A program made the translations under genes and the position numbers. This document shows, piece by piece, positions 6,605-14,583 of a stretch of DNA of 18,589 nucleotides. Source of the DNA: JAEYFP01 sp047602645 (GTDB taxonomy: Bacteria > Bacillota > Clostridia > Lachnospirales > Lachnospiraceae); assembly GCA_047602645.1 (NCBI GenBank), contig JASGGU010000078.1:1-18589 (forward strand), in the 5' to 3' direction. Each line of letters opens with the position of its first letter. Within the stretch, counting starts at the first letter, position 1. The notes beneath the pieces are model-generated. The model was given only the letters and a program-made list of their open reading frames with translations, did not search any database and had not been told where the DNA came from.

Positions 6605-9325
6605 CTAACCTTCGCCCGTCAGTTTTTTCAGTTTTTCGACGGCAATGTCAAAATCAAACAGCTCGATATTTTCCAAAATCTCCTGCAAAGTACTTCTGTC
6701 CTGTTCGGAAAGCTCACAGGAAAGCAGCTCATTTACAATGTGAATCCCTTCCTTGGTATCCCAGTTTTCAAGTGCCTCCCTAGTCCTTGCAAGCTGCCTG
6801 GTAAGCTCACCTTCCGTAATAGGACTTAAGCTTTTTTCTTCGTTTGGGAGAATGAGTCTAATTGCCTCTTTCAACTCCTGTATCAGCATTCGATAATTCG
6901 ATAGGAACTGCTCATGACAACTGTGTACATATGCTTCGTTCTCTGCCTTGCTTTCCAACTCCAGCCTGCGTGCTTGCTCCGATAACGCATCCGCGCCTAT
7001 GTTTTTGGAAGAGCTTTTAATTCCATGCACTTCAATGCCGTAACCGTTCCAATCCTTTTTTTCATAGGCGTCTGTCAGCCGCCTTAAAATCTCTGCGGAG
7101 GATTTTACATAAATATGAATGACCTCCAACAGAATCTCCACTTTGCCGCCGCAAATCCGCAGACCGTCTTCAAACGAAATCAATCCGGTTTTTGCAAACA
7201 CTGCCCCGGCCTTCTCCAAAAGCATATCCGGCCCGCCGGTCTGCTGCATTTTCTGATATGCGTCCTTTGCAACCTGCTTCTCCTTCGGCAGCCATTGAAT
7301 CATCACCTGTTCCAGACGTTTTAAGTCAATTGGCTTCGGAAGAAAAACATCAAATCCGTTTGCAAGAAACATTTCCTGTACGCCCTTGATCGCATTTGCG
7401 GTCAATGCAACAACCGGTACCTTCCGGTAAAATTCTTCTTCGTTTGCGCGCAGGATATGCACAAGCTCCACCCCGTCCATTCCCGGCATCATATGGTCGA
7501 CAAATAAAACATCAAATTGTTTATCTTTTTTTAATATTTCGAGTGTCTCTTCCCCGCTGCAGGCCGTCACAACCTCCATACGGTACTGCCCCATCAGCCC
7601 TCTTGCAACCTTTAAATTAGCAAGATTATCATCGATCACCAGCACCCGCGCATTCGGCGCATAGAATTTGGAAATCGCATGCTTTTTCATCCTGTCATTT
7701 TCCGGCGCTTCATTCAGCAGAATCGGAACGGCGGCATACAGTGAAAGCGGCCTATGGATATATCGGAGATTCGATATCCCCGTTTCCTCTACAACATCAC
7801 TCAGATCGCCCATTGCAACCCAGGTCACACGCGGATACTGCTTTGCAAGCAGAAGTACCGCTTCTTGATATAAGGAATAATCATAACATACAAGTTCCCG
7901 CTTTTCATTTTTAAGGGCGTTTGCAGCCTCCCTGACGGATGCATACTCTCTTGTTTCCACCTGCAGAGAATCAAATAAATCATGCAGTCCTTCTTTATAA
8001 TATTCATTTTCTTCACAAAGGAAAACAATTCTTTTTTCCATACCTTTTAATGCGTTGTCACATGCCCGCCAATCTCTGACGCCCTGCTCCAATTCTACAA
8101 AAAAGGTAGTTCCTTCACCATAAACACTCTCCGCCCGAATAGAGCCGTTCATTTTCTTAACGAGCTGTGCGGTGATTGCAAGGCCAAGCCCCGTTCCTTC
8201 GATATTACGGTTGCGCTCCATGTCGAGCTGAGTAAAAGCCTGAAAAAGACTCGGCAGATCCTCCTGCTTCATCCCCATGCCCGTGTCGGAAACCGCAATC
8301 TTCAGCAGGACCCGATCCTCCGACATCGCTTCATAAGCGAGACTTAAAAGAATCCGCCCCTTGGCAGTGAATTTTACGGAATTAGTCAGCAGGTTTAACA
8401 ATACCTGCTGCACACGCACCTCATCCCCATAAAGGAGAGTCGGCAGCTTGGGATCCATTTTGATGACAAATGCGATATCCTTTAATCCAATGCGCGTATT
8501 CACCACATTCTGCAGATTGTTCATCTGCGAAGCCAGATTATATTCCTGCTCGATAAATTCCATCTTTCCCGCTTCGATCTTGGAAAAATCCAGGATATCG
8601 TTGATAATATTCAGCAAGTTATCAGACGCGTTTTTGATCGTATTCACATATTCCGCCCCAAGCGGCGACAGGCTTGTCTGCATCAAAAGCTCCGACATGC
8701 CGCAAATTGCGTTCATCGGCGTCCTGATCTCATGAGACATATTCGCGAGGAAGTCCGCCTTTGCCTTTGAAGCGGCCTCGGCGTCCTTTTTTTTAATTTC
8801 CACAACACGAAGCAGATCCGCGTTACTTTGCTCCTTCTGTTTGTTCATCCGCTCCGCAAGCGCATTTTTATTTAATAAAAGTACGAGAGCAACCTGCCCT
8901 AATAGCAGGGCGAACACCTGTAATACAAACTGCAGCGTCAGCTCTTGATAGGATGCGATCAAAAATATGCAGCAAATAATAATGGAAACCATAAACAGCA
9001 GGCGGGTAACCATCTTGGAAAAGTACAGCGACATCAGACATGCAATCATCAGCAGCACAATGTTGAACACATTTTCCGTCTCCGATGCATAACAATAAAT
9101 CCCGGAAATTGACGTCAGGGCGATTGCCATCGCCATACCGCGCGTGTCGTTGCTCACCCTCGGATAATAGGTAAGAAAAACCATGAGCATAACAGAAAAC
9201 AGCAGGACAGCATAAACCCACATCGTCACCTTAATATCCTTTTGTATGAATAAAATAAACAGGATTACGAGTACATAGATGAACAATATGAACTTTTCAA
9301 TAGCACTGTTCAGCTTGGTAACCAT
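6605..9325 (-). CDS. Hybrid sensor histidine kinase with receiver and HPt domains
   Basis: The product (906 aa) begins with about six membrane helices (11-28, 33-53, 63-81, 87-104, 107-125, 131-152) and almost no extracellular loop, so it probably senses within the membrane. Then come a short coiled region, a HisKA domain with His198 in NMSHEIRTPMN, and an ATPase domain with Asn315, DTGMG at 347-351 and GTGLGLAI. Residues about 431-540 look like a degenerate receiver. A complete receiver follows (559-680: IDD, Asp610 in FVDHMMPGMDG, ALTAN, KPID), then an HPt domain with His767 in EVHGIKSSS and an 80-residue helical tail. All residues needed for a His-Asp-His relay are present. The next acceptor is likely the receiver of the HD-GYP protein two genes downstream. 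It lies 21 bp after aspS and is probably cotranscribed with it. The signal sensed is unknown. Confidence 0.93.
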   Translation of the reverse strand: MVTKLNSAIEKFILFIYVLVILFILFIQKDIKVTMWVYAVLLFSVMLMVFLTYYPRVSNDTRGMAMAIALTSISGIYCYASETENVFNIVLLMIACLMSLYFSKMVTRLLFMVSIIICCIFLIASYQELTLQFVLQVFALLLGQVALVLLLNKNALAERMNKQKEQSNADLLRVVEIKKKDAEAASKAKADFLANMSHEIRTPMNAICGMSELLMQTSLSPLGAEYVNTIKNASDNLLNIINDILDFSKIEAGKMEFIEQEYNLASQMNNLQNVVNTRIGLKDIAFVIKMDPKLPTLLYGDEVRVQQVLLNLLTNSVKFTAKGRILLSLAYEAMSEDRVLLKIAVSDTGMGMKQEDLPSLFQAFTQLDMERNRNIEGTGLGLAITAQLVKKMNGSIRAESVYGEGTTFFVELEQGVRDWRACDNALKGMEKRIVFLCEENEYYKEGLHDLFDSLQVETREYASVREAANALKNEKRELVCYDYSLYQEAVLLLAKQYPRVTWVAMGDLSDVVEETGISNLRYIHRPLSLYAAVPILLNEAPENDRMKKHAISKFYAPNARVLVIDDNLANLKVARGLMGQYRMEVVTACSGEETLEILKKDKQFDVLFVDHMMPGMDGVELVHILRANEEEFYRKVPVVALTANAIKGVQEMFLANGFDVFLPKPIDLKRLEQVMIQWLPKEKQVAKDAYQKMQQTGGPDMLLEKAGAVFAKTGLISFEDGLRICGGKVEILLEVIHIYVKSSAEILRRLTDAYEKKDWNGYGIEVHGIKSSSKNIGADALSEQARRLELESKAENEAYVHSCHEQFLSNYRMLIQELKEAIRLILPNEEKSLSPITEGELTRQLARTREALENWDTKEGIHIVNELLSCELSEQDRSTLQEILENIELFDFDIAVEKLKKLTGEG

Positions 9326-9346
9326 AATCCTGCCCGCCTTCCTGTA

Positions 9347-11137
9347 TTATTCTCCCTGCAGATCCACCCTGATCCGCAGCTCCTCAAGCTGCTTTGCATC
9401 TACGGTATCCGGTGCCTGAGACATGAGATCGGATGCATCCTTCACCTTGGGAAATGCCATGACCTCGCGGATGCTGTCCGCACCGACCATCAGCATAACA
9501 AGCCGGTCAAGACCGTAAGCGAGACCGGCATGAGGCGGCACACCATACTGGAATGCATTTAAAAGAAAGCCAAAGCGTTCATACGCATCTTCCTTCGTAA
9601 AGCCAAGCATCTCAAACATTTTTTCCTGCACATCCTGCTGATGAATTCTGACACTTCCGCCGCCAAGCTCTGTTCCGTTCAAGACAATATCGTATGCCTT
9701 CGCACGTACACTGCCCGGATCGGAATCAAGGTATTTGAGATCCTCATCCATAGGCATCGTAAACGGATGGTGCATTGCGGTAAAGCGGCCTTCTTCCTCA
9801 TTCCACTCAAGCAGCGGAAATTCAGTTATCCATAAAAAACGAAACTCATTTTGTGGGATTAAATCCAAATTTTTTGCAATTTCAATACGCAGTGCGCCAA
9901 GCACGTCCCATACAATCTTCTTCTGATCTGCCGCAAACAAAAGCAGATCACCCTTTTCGCCCTGCATCACACGCACAAGCTTTGAGAGCTCCTCTTCTGT
10001 CATAAACTTTGTAAAAGACGATTTGTAGGTGCCGTCAGGCTGAATGCTCAGATAAGCCAACCCCTTGGCCCCGTAGCCCTTTGCAAATTCTACGAGAGCG
10101 TCGATTTTTTTCCTCGGCATTTCCGCCTCACCCTTCACGTTGATACCGCGCACCGTACCGCCGTTTTCAAGAGCGCCCGTAAATACACCGAAGCCGCAGC
10201 CTTTCACAGCTTCGGATACATCCTTCAGCTCCATGCCAAAACGCAGATCCGGCTTATCGGAACCAAAACGATCCATCGCATCAATCCATGTCATACGTTC
10301 GATCGGCAGCTTAACATCAACACCCAATATCTCCTTAAACACTTCCTTAATCATTCCTTCATTGACGGCAATTACATCATCGACATCGACAAAGGAAAGC
10401 TCCAGATCGATCTGGGTGAATTCCGGCTGGCGATCCGCGCGCAGATCCTCATCCCGAAAGCACTTTGCCACCTGAAAATAACGGTCATAACCGGCACACA
10501 TCAAAAGCTGCTTAAATAACTGCGGCGACTGCGGCAGCGCATAAAATGTCCCGGGATGCACACGGCTCGGTACGAGATAATCTCTCGCCCCCTCCGGCGT
10601 GCTCTTCGTCAGAATAGGCGTTTCGATTTCCAAAAAACCCTCGCCCATAAAATAATTGCGGATGATATTGACAATCCGGCTTCTTAATATGATATTTCTC
10701 TGTAAATCGGGCCTCCGCAAATCAAGATACCGGTATTTTAACCGAAGTTCCTCCTTCGTCTTGCTGTCTGCTTCAATCGGGAACGGCGGTGTTTGGGCTT
10801 CCGAAAGAATTCGCAGCTCTGTCGCACGGAGCTCGATGCCGCCTGTCTTTAAATTCGCATTTGCTTCACCGGAGCGTTTTTCCACTTTCCCCGTCACGGC
10901 CACGACAAACTCACTTCTAAGTTTTTCCGCTTTTGCAAACCCTTCTGCCTTTACATCACTTTCCTCAAAAATAATCTGCAAAATACCGGAGCGATCACGC
11001 AAATCCACAAATATAATGCCGCCCTTATTTCTGCTCTTCTGTACCCAACCCATCACGGTTACCGTCTCTCCGATATTCTGTTCGCCAAGTTCCGTGCATC
11101 TGTGGGTCCTTTTTAATCCCATCATTGCTTCTGCCAT
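9347..11137 (-). CDS. aspS: Aspartate--tRNA ligase
   Basis: The product (596 aa, the normal bacterial length) charges tRNA(Asp) with aspartate in the cytoplasm. It has an N-terminal OB-fold anticodon domain (about 8-110, with GWVQKSRNKGGIIFVDLRD), class II motif 1 in the segment FLEIETPILTKSTPEGARDY, motif 2 in FRDEDLRADRQPEFTQID (about 227-244), a bacterial GAD insertion domain (about 290-420), and motif 3 near the C-terminus (YGLDRLVMLMVG). The start at 11137 is preferred because GAGGAG lies eight bases upstream; a longer in-frame reading begins with TTG at 11161 and has no supporting site. It starts 36 bp after hisS, the usual clostridial pair. No T-box leader precedes it. Whether it also charges tRNA(Asn) cannot be told here. 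Confidence 0.97.
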   Translation of the reverse strand: MAEAMMGLKRTHRCTELGEQNIGETVTVMGWVQKSRNKGGIIFVDLRDRSGILQIIFEESDVKAEGFAKAEKLRSEFVVAVTGKVEKRSGEANANLKTGGIELRATELRILSEAQTPPFPIEADSKTKEELRLKYRYLDLRRPDLQRNIILRSRIVNIIRNYFMGEGFLEIETPILTKSTPEGARDYLVPSRVHPGTFYALPQSPQLFKQLLMCAGYDRYFQVAKCFRDEDLRADRQPEFTQIDLELSFVDVDDVIAVNEGMIKEVFKEILGVDVKLPIERMTWIDAMDRFGSDKPDLRFGMELKDVSEAVKGCGFGVFTGALENGGTVRGINVKGEAEMPRKKIDALVEFAKGYGAKGLAYLSIQPDGTYKSSFTKFMTEEELSKLVRVMQGEKGDLLLFAADQKKIVWDVLGALRIEIAKNLDLIPQNEFRFLWITEFPLLEWNEEEGRFTAMHHPFTMPMDEDLKYLDSDPGSVRAKAYDIVLNGTELGGGSVRIHQQDVQEKMFEMLGFTKEDAYERFGFLLNAFQYGVPPHAGLAYGLDRLVMLMVGADSIREVMAFPKVKDASDLMSQAPDTVDAKQLEELRIRVDLQGE

Positions 11138-11173
11138 TCCTCTGTCTCCTCTTTTCCTCAATTGGCCTTCCTG

Positions 11174-12442
11174 TCAGCCCTTTAATTCCGTATTATAAAA
11201 GTCCTTGATATTTTCCTGCGTATAGCCCTCTTTTTCAAGCTGTTCCTTCTGGAATTTCTTATTTTTATTCATCTGGGCGATCAACACCTGTCTGCCCTTT
11301 GCACGCAGTCCGGAGGCTTCCCTGATTACCTCACACAAACGTTCCTTTGTGGCACCTTTTTCCACTAAAAATGCCAGCTTGTCCGAACCTCCCGGCACTT
11401 GAAAATCCCTGTCAAGTAAAATCGTGATGATGCGCTCAAAGCCGATCGAAAAGCCGCAGGCGCATGTCTGTACACCTGTAAACTTGCCGATCATCTCATC
11501 ATATCTGCCGCCTCCGGCCACGCTGCTGCCAAATTCATCCATACTGATTTCAAAAATTGTCCCCGTATAATAAGACATACCGCGCACAAGCGTCGGATCA
11601 AATTCGATTTTAAAATCTGAAATTCTGGTTTCCTCAATACTTGTAATGATTGTCTCCAGGCTTTCCGCAGCTTTGGGTGAAAGACAGTTTATCAATGTAT
11701 CCTTTAAATAACGAATACCGGCAATATCACGTGTTGTCTTCTCAAACAGCATTAAGTAGCGCTCGGCGGAATCGGCTGCAAAACCGCTTGCAACCAGCTC
11801 ATTTTGTACGCCGCTTGCACCGATTTTATCCATCTTATCCAAAATGATAAACACCTGATCGTACTGATCTTCCAAAAAACCGCAGTAAGCGGCCATTGCC
11901 TTTAAGATCCTGCGGTCATTGATACGCACGGTAAAATTCTTAAAATCAAGCTTACCAAGCAAGGTGGTCGTGGCAAGAATTAATTCTATTTCCGCTAAAT
12001 AGCTCGGATCGCCCAAAATATCGATATCACATTGCACAAACTGTCTGAATCTGCCCTTCTGCGGCCTGTCTGCACGCCACACACTTCCCATTTGAAGCGC
12101 CTTGAACGGACTCGGCAGCTCATTTGCATGGTTTGCATAATATCTGGAAAGCGGAACGGTCAAATCATACCGCAGCCCCGAATCGACTAGATCATCTTCG
12201 TTTTCGGCGGCCTTAAGATTCAGCTTTTCGCCCCGTTTTAAAATTTTAAAAATCAGCTTCTCGTTCTCCCCGCCCTGCTTGCTGCAAAGATTTTCGATAT
12301 GCTCTACACAAGGAGTCTCAATCGGCTGAAAGCCAAAGCCGCCATAGGTCTCCTTCACAAGACCGGTCACATAATCACGAATCTGCATCTCCCTCGGAAG
12401 GATATCCTTCATTCCTGTTACCGGTTTTTTTGTCAATGCCAT
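11174..12442 (-). CDS. hisS: Histidine--tRNA ligase, divergent type
   Basis: The product (422 aa) charges tRNA(His). The class II core is clear: MKDILPREM near the N-terminus, motif 2 in SVWRADRPQKGRFRQF followed by VQCDIDILG, the HisRS-specific LVRGMSYYTGTIFE and VAGGGRYDEM, and motif 3 in CGFSIGFERI. Motif 2 is closer to the YQCDFD form of archaeal and eukaryotic HisRS than to the HQLGCE form of Escherichia coli. The C-terminal anticodon domain is only about 70 residues and ends in a Lys-rich stretch (NKNKKFQKEQLEKEGY), shorter than the usual 90 or so. The start ATG 12442 has AAGGAG seven to eight bases upstream. It follows hemZ by 11 bp and precedes aspS. The catalytic core looks intact, so I call it a working enzyme. 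Confidence 0.95.
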   Translation of the reverse strand: MALTKKPVTGMKDILPREMQIRDYVTGLVKETYGGFGFQPIETPCVEHIENLCSKQGGENEKLIFKILKRGEKLNLKAAENEDDLVDSGLRYDLTVPLSRYYANHANELPSPFKALQMGSVWRADRPQKGRFRQFVQCDIDILGDPSYLAEIELILATTTLLGKLDFKNFTVRINDRRILKAMAAYCGFLEDQYDQVFIILDKMDKIGASGVQNELVASGFAADSAERYLMLFEKTTRDIAGIRYLKDTLINCLSPKAAESLETIITSIEETRISDFKIEFDPTLVRGMSYYTGTIFEISMDEFGSSVAGGGRYDEMIGKFTGVQTCACGFSIGFERIITILLDRDFQVPGGSDKLAFLVEKGATKERLCEVIREASGLRAKGRQVLIAQMNKNKKFQKEQLEKEGYTQENIKDFYNTELKG

Positions 12443-12453
12443 TTTTATTCTCC

Positions 12454-13908
12454 TTATCTGTCTTTTATTGTATCATAAAACAATTTCTTTTTATTTAGTA
12501 ATTTTTCATTTTCTTCGATAAATAATGTCACATCTTTCACGTTATCGCTCCGCTCGATACGTCCGTCGGGAAGCACAACCTTTGATATTGAGCCTGCCCC
12601 CAGTGCCGCAATTGATTGAATCTCTTCCATAATCAAAATATTATAAATGCCGTATTTTCCTTCGTGTGCATAACCGACATTTTCAAAGTTACCGGCCATA
12701 TTTTTCTGGCGATACAGGTAATAGGGCTTCATACCCATTCTTTCCGCAGCCTTCTCTGCCGCCTCCATCATCTGCGGTGTATTAATACTCTTTATCTCCC
12801 CGTGCTCACTCAAAAACTGTGCCATGCCCGCCGCCCGCTTGATCGCCATGGAATGCACCGTTATACTGTCCGGGCCCAGCCCCTTAATTTCGGACAATGT
12901 ATTTGTTACCATCTCAAGATCTTCACCCGGCAGCCCTAGGATCAAATCCATGTTAATATTGGTAAATCCGGCCTCCCTTGCAAGCAGAAATGCTTCCCGC
13001 ACCTGCTCTACCGTATGCTGTCTGCCAATAATTTTGAGTGTCTGTCCGTTCATCGTCTGCGGATTGATCGAAATGCGGTTCACACCGCATTGAAACAGCG
13101 TATCAAGCTTTTCCGGCGTAATACTGTCCGGTCTTCCGGCCTCGACCGTAAACTCCTGCACCGTTTTAAAATCAAAATGAGCCTTTATATAGGCAATCAA
13201 CTCTGCAAGCTGTCCGCAAGTCAGTGTTGTAGGCGTCCCTCCGCCGATGTAGACCGTATCGAGTATCCTGCCGCGGTAAATTTGAGCGGTCAAATCAATC
13301 TCTCTTTTTAGCGCCGCCAGATATTCCTCCACCCTGTTTTTCCATTTACCGATCGGATAAGAAGTAAAAGAGCAGTACAGGCACGTTGTCGGGCAGAATG
13401 GAATCCCGATATAAAGGCTGAAGCCGTCCGTACCATGAAGACTTCGCAGAATTGCACGCTCACGCTTTGCAATTTCAATACTGAGCAAAGTCTTTTCATC
13501 CGTGGTGAAATACGTGTCTTTCATGTAAGCGTTGATTTCACCCTCGCTTTTCCCTTCCTTCAGCATTCCCATCGGAAGCTTGGTCGGGCGGATGCCTGTC
13601 AGTGTCCCCCACGGGAGTTTTTTTCCGGTTTCTTCACTTAACAAAAGGTAAAGCTGCTGCTTTAATAAATTTTTCAGCTGAGGCCGTTCAAGGCCCTCCG
13701 TCACGGACTTCAGGCTCTTTTTGACATTGCCTCCGGCAATGACTTTTACTTCTAAATAACTTTCCGAATAACAGACTTCGAAACCGGAAAAGTTCTCTCC
13801 GGTTTCTGCTGTTAATATCATATGCACATCTTCATCCTGATAAAATGCCTTCACAAGGGAATGAATATCGTATGTGAATATTTCCTCTGACAATCTGACT
13901 GTTATCAT
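12454..13908 (-). CDS. hemZ: Coproporphyrinogen dehydrogenase HemZ-like radical SAM protein
   Basis: The product (484 aa) is a radical S-adenosylmethionine enzyme of the HemN/HemW/HemZ superfamily. The 4Fe-4S motif CPTTCLYC (Cys172, Cys176, Cys179) is followed by GGGTPTTL (222-229), as in this family. The first 160 residues form the extra N-terminal region that distinguishes HemZ from HemW and HemN, and TGIRPTKL (104-111) is typical of it. By name the enzyme would oxidise coproporphyrinogen III without oxygen, but its role is weakly supported in most anaerobes, and no other heme synthesis gene is in the window; heme chaperone or another radical SAM activity is possible. The position between an MBL hydrolase and hisS is typical for Clostridia. 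It starts 38 bp after the MBL gene, with a GGCGG site before ATG 13908. Confidence 0.9.
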   Translation of the reverse strand: MITVRLSEEIFTYDIHSLVKAFYQDEDVHMILTAETGENFSGFEVCYSESYLEVKVIAGGNVKKSLKSVTEGLERPQLKNLLKQQLYLLLSEETGKKLPWGTLTGIRPTKLPMGMLKEGKSEGEINAYMKDTYFTTDEKTLLSIEIAKRERAILRSLHGTDGFSLYIGIPFCPTTCLYCSFTSYPIGKWKNRVEEYLAALKREIDLTAQIYRGRILDTVYIGGGTPTTLTCGQLAELIAYIKAHFDFKTVQEFTVEAGRPDSITPEKLDTLFQCGVNRISINPQTMNGQTLKIIGRQHTVEQVREAFLLAREAGFTNINMDLILGLPGEDLEMVTNTLSEIKGLGPDSITVHSMAIKRAAGMAQFLSEHGEIKSINTPQMMEAAEKAAERMGMKPYYLYRQKNMAGNFENVGYAHEGKYGIYNILIMEEIQSIAALGAGSISKVVLPDGRIERSDNVKDVTLFIEENEKLLNKKKLFYDTIKDR

Positions 13909-13946
13909 ATATCCGCCTGCTTTATATTATGCCTTCCATTCTAACG

Positions 13947-14582
13947 CTACGATGCACAGAAGGGATTATACCTGCGTTCCTCACCGATCGTCGTGGAATC
14001 GCCGTGTCCCGGATAAGCCTTGACGTCATCGGACAGCACCATCAGTTTTTCCCTTAAGGAGCGTCCCAGCATATCACCGCTGCCGGTCGGCAGATCCGTC
14101 CTCCCGACGGAACCCGCAAATAACGTATCCCCGCACAGAAGAAGCCCATCCTCCGCAAAATAATAGCAGCAGCTTCCTGCCGTATGTCCCGGCGTCTCAA
14201 TCATTTTGCAGGAAATTCCCCCTGCCGTAACCGTTTCGCCGTCCGTCAGGTATACATCCGCCTTTACCGTATAAGGGCGTCCGATCTGATCGGAACAGTT
14301 CAGTCCTGCATCTTCGCACAGCGCCTGCTCTGCCTTGGATGCATATACCCTGACACCCGCTTTCGCACGAAGCTCATTCACTCCCATGATGTGGTCAAAA
14401 TGCCCATGCGTGAGCAGAATTGCCGCCACTTCAATCCCATTTTTCGTGAGCTTGTCATAGATGCCCGCACCATCAAAGGCCGGATCGATTACAAGTGCCT
14501 TTTTTTCCTCTTCGTCGTACACAAAATAGCAGTTCGTGCTGACCATTCCAAGAACCGTTCTTCCTATTTTTAAATTACCCAT
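13947..14582 (-). CDS. Metallo-beta-lactamase-fold hydrolase, glyoxalase II-like (YqgX type)
   Basis: The product (211 aa) is a small cytoplasmic MBL-fold hydrolase. Metal ligands are His59, His61, Asp63 and His64 (THGHFDH), His133 (ETPGHTAG), Asp152 (LCGDTLF) and His193 (YPGHGDST). The ending GEERRYNPF is typical of the YqgX/glyoxalase II-like group, which hydrolyses thioesters or similar compounds; the true substrate is unknown. The ATG at 14582 starts one base after the rel stop codon, so the two are tightly coupled. A longer reading from a TTG at 14609 would overlap rel by 26 bases and adds residues not expected in the family. A conserved position beside rel and hemZ has been noted in related genomes but says little about its job. 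Confidence 0.92.
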   Translation of the reverse strand: MGNLKIGRTVLGMVSTNCYFVYDEEEKKALVIDPAFDGAGIYDKLTKNGIEVAAILLTHGHFDHIMGVNELRAKAGVRVYASKAEQALCEDAGLNCSDQIGRPYTVKADVYLTDGETVTAGGISCKMIETPGHTAGSCCYYFAEDGLLLCGDTLFAGSVGRTDLPTGSGDMLGRSLREKLMVLSDDVKAYPGHGDSTTIGEERRYNPFCAS

Positions 14583-14583
14583 T

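Noticed and set aside
11138..11173. T-box or other riboswitch leader before aspS (or in the 11 bp before hisS)
   Set aside because: The gaps before aspS and hisS are 36 and 11 bp, far too short for a T-box.
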